Of a stretch of DNA of 64,000 bases, positions 57,558 through 64,000 are shown one piece after another. The notes beneath the pieces are model-generated. The model made no database searches. It was not told the origin of the DNA and saw only the letters and a list, made by a program, of their open reading frames with translations. The DNA is from Polytrichum commune (lineage: Eukaryota; Streptophyta; Polytrichopsida; Polytrichales; Polytrichaceae): positions 53,273,554-53,337,553 of the forward strand of contig OX485803.1 in NCBI GenBank assembly GCA_950295325.1. Direction: 5' to 3'. Both the position numbers and the translations under genes were made by a program. Numbering within the stretch: the stretch's first letter is position 1; every line of letters begins with the position of its first letter.

Positions 57558-58941
57558 CAGGGTTGTCTATTGTGTCGTGACGGAGGGTAATCCCGGCATA
57601 ATGTCGTGCCGTCACGACACGTATCCGTCACGACATTATGCCGGATGCTGTCTTTATCCTGACGGATTTGAATTTTACCGATTTTTTTGTGTAATTACAT
57701 TAACCCAATTCGGACACGTAGGATTTACAATGTCCACGTGTGATGACATGTCAGCAAAGTAAAGGTAAAGTGGGGAAAAATTTACTAGAGCCCGTCTGCC
57801 CCCCCGTCCGCCCCTGTTCCCGACCCCGTCCGCTCCGTTCCCAACCCCGTACGCCCCGTTCCCCCCCGTCCGCTCCCCCGTCCGCCCCAGTTTTTTTTTT
57901 TTTTCCCTTCCCCGTCCGCTCCGTTCCCAACCCCGTACGCCCCGTTCCCCCCCGTCCGCCCCTCCGTCCGCTCCCCCGTCCGCCCCAGTTTTTTTTTTTT
58001 TTTTTTTTTTTTTTTTCTTCCCCCCCTTTCCCCGTCCGCCCCATTTTTAAAAAAAACAAAATTTCCCCCCCCCTCCGTCCGCCCCCGTTCCCGACCCCGT
58101 CCGCTCCGTTCCCAACCCCGTACGCCCCGTTCCCCCCCCCCCGTCCGCCCCAGTTTTTTTTTTTTTTTTTTCCCCCCCCCCCTTCCCCGTCCGCCCCATT
58201 TAAAAAAAAAAATTCCCCCCCCCCGTCCGCCCCCGTTCCCGACCCCGTCCGCCCCCGTTCCCAACCCCGTCCGCTCCGTTCCCAACCCCGTACGCCCCGT
58301 TCCCCTCCGTCCGCTCCCCCGTCCGCCCCAGTTTTTTTTTTTTTTCCCCCCCCCCCCTTCCCCGTCCGCCCCATTTTTTTTTTAAAAAAAATTTCCCCCC
58401 CCTCCGTCCGCTCCCGTTCCCCCCCGTCCGCCCCCGTTCCCGACCCCGTCCGCTCCGTTCCCCCCCCGTCCGCTCCGTTCCCCCCCCCGTCCGCTCCCGT
58501 TCCCCCCGTCCGCTCCGTTCCCCCACCCGTCCGCTCCCGTTCCCCCCGTCCGCCCCCGTTCCCGACCCCGTCCGCTCCCGTTCCCCCCCGTCCGCTCCCG
58601 TTCCCAACCCCGTCCGCTCCGTTCCCGCCCCCGTTCCCGACCCCGTCCGCTCCGTTCCCCCCCCCCACCCCCGTCCGCCCCACACCCTCCTTAGTCGTTT
58701 TTTACTACTTTGATTTTAACAAAATGGTAAACAAAATGGCAAAATGATTTACCTGGCGCTAGGCATATCCACGACCACGTCGGCGTTTTCTGCCACATAG
58801 GACGCCACCTTGGCAAGAAGGTAAGTATTTTACCCACCCTAGTCCGTTCCCCCTATGTTGACCCTACGTGGACCCTATTGTGTCGTGACGGAGGGGTCCG
58901 TCACGACACGACACGTCATGACGTCGCGATAGACAACCCTG
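57558..58941. mobile_element. Non-autonomous hAT element
   Basis: 1,384 bp with ends CAGGGTTGTCTAT and (inverted) CAGGGTTGTCTAT, flanked by the 8-bp duplication TGGTCAAC (57550-57557 and 58942-58949). The TIR start CAGGG and the 8-bp duplication are diagnostic of hAT. It carries a subterminal hairpin (CCGGCATAATGTCGTG at 57593-57608 against 57629-57644) and GTCGTGACGG words at both ends. No transposase. It interrupts an exon of the minus-strand host gene. Confidence 0.9.
57785..58685. repeat. CCCCGTCCGC-rich low-complexity block inside the hAT element
   Basis: Irregular repeats of CCCCGTCCGCTCCGTTCC-like units separated by T and C homopolymers. Both strands are open over long distances only because of the composition (Pro/Arg or Gly/Arg). 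Not coding. Confidence 0.9.
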
Positions 58942-58949
58942 TGGTCAAC

Positions 58950-59675
58950 CAAGTCAACTGCAATTTCAACCTGCATTCACAAGTCTCCAATTGAATTAAA
59001 TTAGATAGTAGTGTTGCAACAATAAAATGATAATGAATGAGTAGTATAAGATACATGAGTCTTTGATAAATTGAATATAAATATTTAAAAAAGAGCTCAT
59101 ACCTCTTGAACACCACCATCTGCATTGTTTGCATCTTGAACAACATCATTTGCACTTGAGTTCATCTTTCTTCTAGCATAGTGCAACATTTCTTTAATTG
59201 TCTCATACATCTCTTTTGGTTGCCACTTATAAGTAGTGGATCCAAAATTCAAAGCAGCTAGCTCTGATTGCCTTTCTTCAATGAATTTTTTTAATTCAAT
59301 GTTGGCTCCTGCATCTTTGAGGTTGGGAGGATTGTCAAACAATCCTCTATCCACCAACCATCCTTTCATAATGCGTCGATTGGTCATCAAGGTCAGGTAC
59401 TGGCTGTAGAAATACTTTATGAGGACTTCCTTTCCATACAACTTGCCAGGCTCTTTGTAGCGTTGTGGTGGAGGACAAAATATTTGGTTGTAAGTAGGAA
59501 TTTCAACCAAATCAGGCTTACTTGATGCACTTGAGGGCAGTTTCACGACGAAACTTGAAGCCAGCTTAGGTGTTGTACTTGCCGGCAGTTTGGCAACTGC
59601 TGCAGCTTGGGGGAGCGTAGATGCTGAACCTAACTTGCATGGGAGTTTGGCAACTACAGAACCTGCGGGGGTTTT
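58950..59675 (-). pseudogene. Host gene, central exons
   Basis: The exon 59675 to about 59104 encodes KLPCKLGSASTLPQAAAVAK and KLPSSASSKPDLVEIPTYNQ, then YGKEVLIKYFYSQYLTLMTN, RRIMKGWLVDRGLFDNPPNL and KKFIEERQSELAAL, ending at a GAG/GTATGAG donor. The next exon, about 58975-58950, continues into 57557 once the hAT element is removed (VEIAVDLVDQDDGE). The Ala/Lys/Leu-Pro repeats look like a linker. No family recognised. It is broken by two transposons, so it is a pseudogene unless both are removed. Confidence 0.5.
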
Positions 59676-60649
59676 TGTCGCAACCCTTGCTAGCCCCCCT
59701 TGACAATCTTGCCAATTTTCAATTCTAGCAAAGGTTACGAGTGGCTAACCCTTCGCATACCGCCATGCTAATGGTTAGCTCCTCTAACCCCGGACCAATA
59801 GTTCATAGGAGGGAACCAACCCTCCTACTTTGCTTTCGGGACTCACCCCTTAATCGGTAACCCATTTCCCCAATGTGGACTTCCATCCCTGGAAGTCCAA
59901 TCCTATGTTGATCATCGCGTTGCCGGAGCAACACTACAACAACCCGAACCATACTAGGCAACTATGGCCTCACAATAGGCCAAAGCCCATGGAGGCCTTG
60001 CCGTTCGGCCTCGGGTGGGTGAGGCCACACCACCTCACCCATATAAGCCTCTAGGACTTCACGCGGGGCCCCTACCCCACCGTCAACCAACCTCTTGTCT
60101 CTCTACCAAGAGTTGGGGCCAAGTGGACATTTTCCTTTAGCTGCTGGGCCTAGAACCCCCCAGCAGCTTCAGACCATCATAACTTCCTTGTATGATGTTT
60201 GATCATAACAACCAACCACTCCATCTTCATTTACGTTTCACGTAGATGCCGATGGACTCCTCACTTGCCCCATTTGGGCAAGTTATGAGGACGTTATGCC
60301 TCTTTGAACCTTGGCAGTCCCGGGAGTCACTCCCAGGCACTGCTGCACCAGGGCGCTGTCCCGGGACAGCGTCCCACTCAAATGGCCATAACTCCTAGCT
60401 CACACCTCCGATTGAGGTGTTCTTGAGCATTCTAGAATCACCACGCTATGAGCTACGCATAGCTTATGGCCTTACCCTCATGCTTCCTAGTCTCAGTGGG
60501 TGGGAGGCGTTCCCAACGCCCGGGGCCCTCACCCACACTAGGATCACTTGGGCCCTCTCACCAGTGGCGCCACAAGTCCCGGGTGTCACTCCGGGGTCCC
60601 CCTTGTGCCCATGGTGTTTCGGGCACTCCTTATGGAGAGGTGCGCGACA
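59676..60649 (-). mobile_element. Solo LTR, same family, inside a host exon
   Basis: 974 bp, TGTCGCAACCC to GTGCGCGACA, similar to the gypsy LTRs at 27-34 kb. Target duplication GTTTT at 59671-59675 and 60650-60654. The reading frames on both sides (FESKT on the right, KTPAGSVVAK on the left) are continuous after removal of the LTR and one duplication. Confidence 0.9.
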
Positions 60650-60870
60650 GTTTTGCTCTCAAATGACGGCAATCCTAAACTCTTCAAGACTATAGCGTTT
60701 CTCCTCATTATGGAATCTCGGAGCTTCTCATATTCGTTTTTTCCAGTAGAGGCATCACACTCTATTGGCTTCATTTTCCTGCAGGGCGAAAGCTTTAGGC
60801 GGCCACTGCAAATGTTTGAGAAACAAGCCTTAAAGTTTATCATCAGAGACGTTATCCCCATATCAAGTTT
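60650..60870 (-). pseudogene. Host gene, 5' exon
   Basis: Encodes KMKPIECDASTGKNEYEKLR, then DSIMRRNAIVLKSLGLPSFE. The YEKLR..I.RN...L.SLGLP pattern occurs in several uncharacterised plant proteins that start this way. It is separated from its continuation by the solo LTR. Start not determined. Confidence 0.5.
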
Positions 60871-61826
60871 GTTGAGCTTGACGAAATTTTCTTGTCATCA
60901 CCGCCAACATAACACACCTCATTCTCGATAGTAGTGACAGATAGAGCTCAGACTTGACCAGTTCTCATTCACGGTTTTCAGAAGCAGAACTGGCATTTTA
61001 CTGGTGTGTGGATCATCATAGCTCACCACCAAAGACAGAACGAACACAACCCGGAATAAAACGAATTTAAGCGAAAGGGAAGGGGTAATTTGGGGCATTA
61101 TGATTCTGAAACCACTTGGATTTCAAGCTTTGGACAATTCAGCCTCAATCATCTCCTAATCCAATTGATCGCATCAACCTTCACTTCCCAATCGCAAACT
61201 TCCAATCTAACACCTAGCACAAGCAAACCCTAATAACCCAGTCCAAACAAACAGAGCAAACATGGAAGTTAAATACGAACATCAAAAAGACATGATACTG
61301 AAAAAGGATCTTCACTTGGCAATGAATACGACTAATTTATACAAGCTCCGAAAACACATGAGGGAAGTGACCACCAGCAGGACTTGGATTTGCTAATCCT
61401 CTTGCACTGATTTCGTGTTTCACATCCTACGAGAAGTGGATGCAGAGAGCATAGTTACAATGTGCTTACCTTCAGCGCCCTGGTGCCAGTATAATCTCCT
61501 CGAAGCCAAGCAGTTCAAAAGCACACACCTTCACAAGTTACCACCCACCCGGCTACTGTCCTTCAAAGTTTAGAGAATTGATTCATAAAGATTGCAGGTG
61601 CTGCTGAAACTACGTTAGGAAGAAATTCCTCACGACATGACCAAGATAATACCACTCACCAAACTGCAACAAATTCCCCAACCTCTAGCACAATATGTGG
61701 TGGATCGACATCTATGTTGGAATTCAAAGAGTGCGTGCGTGGTAACTCAAACTGAGAGCTCTCAGATGACCTTATTAAGCATTCTAAGTTAGATGAGTGG
61801 ATGAACACTAGTGCAATATTTCGTAC

Positions 61827-61935
61827 CTCAGCGGTGGCTCGAGGATAGTGGATGCCTGCGGAAATGAGCATTCGGCGCTGGCCATCAATTACAAGTGCTC
61901 GCTGATCATTCAAGATTAAGATTCAAGATGGTAAT
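61827..61935 (-). pseudogene. Beta-galactosidase-like (GH35) exon fragment
   Basis: The minus strand reads DQRALVIDGQRRMLISAGIH then YPRATAE and a GAG/GTACGA donor. This matches the start of plant beta-galactosidases (DHRALVIDGKRR-L-SG-IHYPRS-PEMWP) and the intron position before the MWP segment. I could not find the following exon in the 1.1 kb to the left, nor a signal peptide exon to the right. It is probably a captured or orphan exon. Confidence 0.55.
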
Positions 61936-64000
61936 GGATTAACCGATCGGCACGCAACTGAAAACAAAACCTCTAGTTCAGCAAATTGCTAGGGAGCCAA
62001 TGCAAAACTTAGAATCAAGATGGTAATCCATGCAAAACTTAGAAAGATGGTCATGAATGATCGGAGAAGCATTGACATGCAAAGGTTATGGCTAAGCAGA
62101 ATGCAACAAGTAAGCGATCATTCAGATATGATAACATATCATTCATACTTCAGCAAATGCATCACACACTCGTTAGCAACGCAACAAAAAACACCAACTC
62201 AAACGCGCCTGACTTCCTTACCCGTTGCCATTGCAGATCCAGCCAAAGATCTCTTTCCAATCCCTTGATCTCACTTCAATGCATACTTTGACTCGGAGGA
62301 AGCAGAAGGTCACCAAAATCGGAAGAACAAAATTGCGGCACGGGCCATCCGTCAAGAAAGAAGATCAAGAAAGAAAGAAAACAAAAATGGCGCCGCTGTC
62401 TCTTCCTCCTCTCGAAATCCCTCCATCCCTCCATCCCTCCATCCATCCATTCATACATCCATACTTTACATCCATCCATACATCCATCCTTTACATCCAT
62501 ACATTCCATTCCATGGGTAATAAGTAAACGAAATGGGGAAAAGCGGAAATGGCGGCGATTGAAAAAGAAACAGCTACGTGGCAGGATCCTGGTGAATAAT
62601 CATGTGATACTATATATGTGTAGGTGGCAAAGAAGATGAGGAGGAGGCTCATGCCACCATTGTTATAACTTGTTCATGTCTCACTGGACTCTTGGAGGTT
62701 AAAATTATCTCTATCAGTACTAGAATGAGTAAGGTTTGGATCACTCGATGATTCAGCGGATGCAGTTTATGTGCAATTTCTAGTTTCTGGGGATTGTTGC
62801 TTGGTCTAGAAATCATGTGCGGGGGTATTTATCATATCATCATTGCCTTCAGTATGGACCACATCAATAACATCATTAAGTGTCTCCATCAACCTTCAGT
62901 ATGGCCTAGTTCGGCGGGCGAGCTGTCTCCATCTGTGAATGTATACCCATCCCGTAGGCTTGTGCTTGAAAGTAAGAACTATTTTCCTACTTTTGCAGCA
63001 GGTTTGCAACTTAATTCATAATTTTCCGGAGTACCTTGATGTGTCAAGGCTTTTACCCCCACTCCTGATGATGGGTGCCATGTAAGGAAGTTAAGTAAGT
63101 AGCTGCAGCATCAATCCTCATCAACCGTGTCGACTTCTTACTTTAACTTATTAGCTTGCATTACCACTCGGATTTGATGTGAGTACAAGTAAGTTGTTAT
63201 TCCATCCGCCTGCTTGTCGGGGAGCCACCGACGTAAACTTCACGGAGAATAGTCGCAAGGAAGTTTGGGTGGATTTCATTTTTATCCTCTCTCTCATCAT
63301 CCTGATGCTCTTTTCATATTGCTGCTTCATCAGGGTGTGAGGAAGTTCAACTGGGGCCCATAGGCAAAATTTTGTTCGATGTCTGTTCATGTGTGGGCAC
63401 AGCGAGGGCGGAATGGGAGAAGTAAGGTAGAGGAACTTGACCGTGGCATCTGTTGAAGCTTTTTTTTTTTATGTTTTCATTTCATAAGGAAACATGGGGA
63501 ACTAATTGGCGATAGATGTTATCCTATCTCCACATTATATAGACTGGAGAGACAAATTTGTTCTAAAGTGAGGACGTAGGTGTCAGATTGGATTATTCCT
63601 CAAAGCTCTTCATTATTGTTCAGAGGTGCACTTGAAATGCTTAAGGTGACGTTGGCTGTGCATAATCATGCAAAATATGTTTCTTGCTTATGTGATGGTG
63701 CATTCTTGCGTTGTGTCCAATACAACACAAGATTATAGCACTTGATAGTGGCTCAATACTTTCTGCAGTTCTTGAGCTGTTAGGACACTGTAGGTGAGTA
63801 GGATATTTGTGACATAATCTGGATGACGATGGTCATGATGTGCTTTACCATTTGGGTTGTTTGTTGTTATCAGGATGCACCTGAAGAACCTGTGGTTAGC
63901 ATATGCGCACATGTGTTCTTAGTGACAATTTCTTAGTGCTTACTTAGCGAACCGGGTGGGTGGGGGCAAGTGCACAACCGAAATTAGGAAAAGCAATGTC
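61936..64000. other. Right flank without supported genes
   Basis: Only short frames on either strand, none with a recognisable motif. An (ATCC)n-type microsatellite lies at about 62420-62500 and a poly-T tract near 63462-63471. Confidence 0.5.
62418..62505. repeat. (CATC)n-rich microsatellite
   Basis: Imperfect CATCC/CATCCATA repeats. Confidence 0.85.

Noticed and set aside
57740-58747. 335-codon Pro/Arg ORF and its Gly/Arg opposite-strand counterpart
   Set aside because: Low-complexity C/T-rich DNA inside a hAT element; both strands are open because of composition.
61600-61935. Complete beta-galactosidase gene
   Set aside because: Only one exon of about 30 residues is recognisable; the next exon (MWP...) is not found in the expected place.

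Overview
The window is nuclear DNA of a land plant or close streptophyte relative. It has GT-AG introns, plant-type interstitial telomeric repeats, a Ty3/gypsy retrotransposon with the usual plant primer site, a Mutator-like (MULE) transposase, a hAT element and one exon resembling plant beta-galactosidase. The species cannot be named from the sequence; a non-seed plant is a guess. Most of the window is mobile DNA.

Main result: the first 50 kb holds three related, intron-containing minus-strand genes. They join a ParB/sulfiredoxin-like domain (DGNHR/DGQHS signature) to a beta-class DNA amino-methyltransferase-like domain. Copy 1 lies at about 1.4-11.1 kb and copy 2 at about 13.3-38.9 kb (split by nested insertions). 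Copy 3 lies at about 45.2-50.85 kb, is far more divergent, and probably carries a C-terminal FCP1/NIF-type HAD phosphatase domain. Copies 1 and 2 sit head-to-head with a small CxxC/HCxxH protein gene. Downstream of that gene is a MULE-type transposase, nearly complete in unit 2 and reduced to 77 bp in unit 1. Unit 2 is bounded by inverted GTGAGCGG-rich ends at 12.5 and 44.4 kb. The simplest reading is a giant MULE-like transposon whose main cargo is the ParB-methylase fusion.

Each fusion gene is embedded with its own family of 18-20 bp dyad-symmetric sites, mostly in its own introns. Copy 1 has GTGTTTCGG-GC-CCGAAACAC in a ~259 bp satellite. Copy 2 has GGTTTCGG-TC-CCGAAACC, plus a second version changed symmetrically in both arms. 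Copy 3 has 26 copies of ACGAACG-NN-CGTTCGT with a freely varying centre. All share two inverted arms around a 2-bp spacer, like operator or parS sites. I infer a self-recognising protein/site system, perhaps comparable to VANC anti-silencing proteins of Arabidopsis VANDAL MULEs, but built from prokaryote-type ParB and methylase domains.

Layout: 0-1.2 kb, no firm gene. 1.2-12.5 kb, unit 1. 12.5-44.4 kb, unit 2, interrupted at 24.3-36.4 kb by an unclassified element that itself contains a solo LTR and a complete gypsy element. 44.4-45.07 kb, exon-like ORF meeting the unit 2 end. 45.2-51.5 kb, copy 3 and its palindromes. 51.5-54.6 kb, no gene. 54.6-55.4 kb, second palindrome cluster. 55.6-61 kb, a broken host gene hit by a hAT element and a solo LTR. 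61-64 kb, a beta-galactosidase-like exon and otherwise no supported gene.
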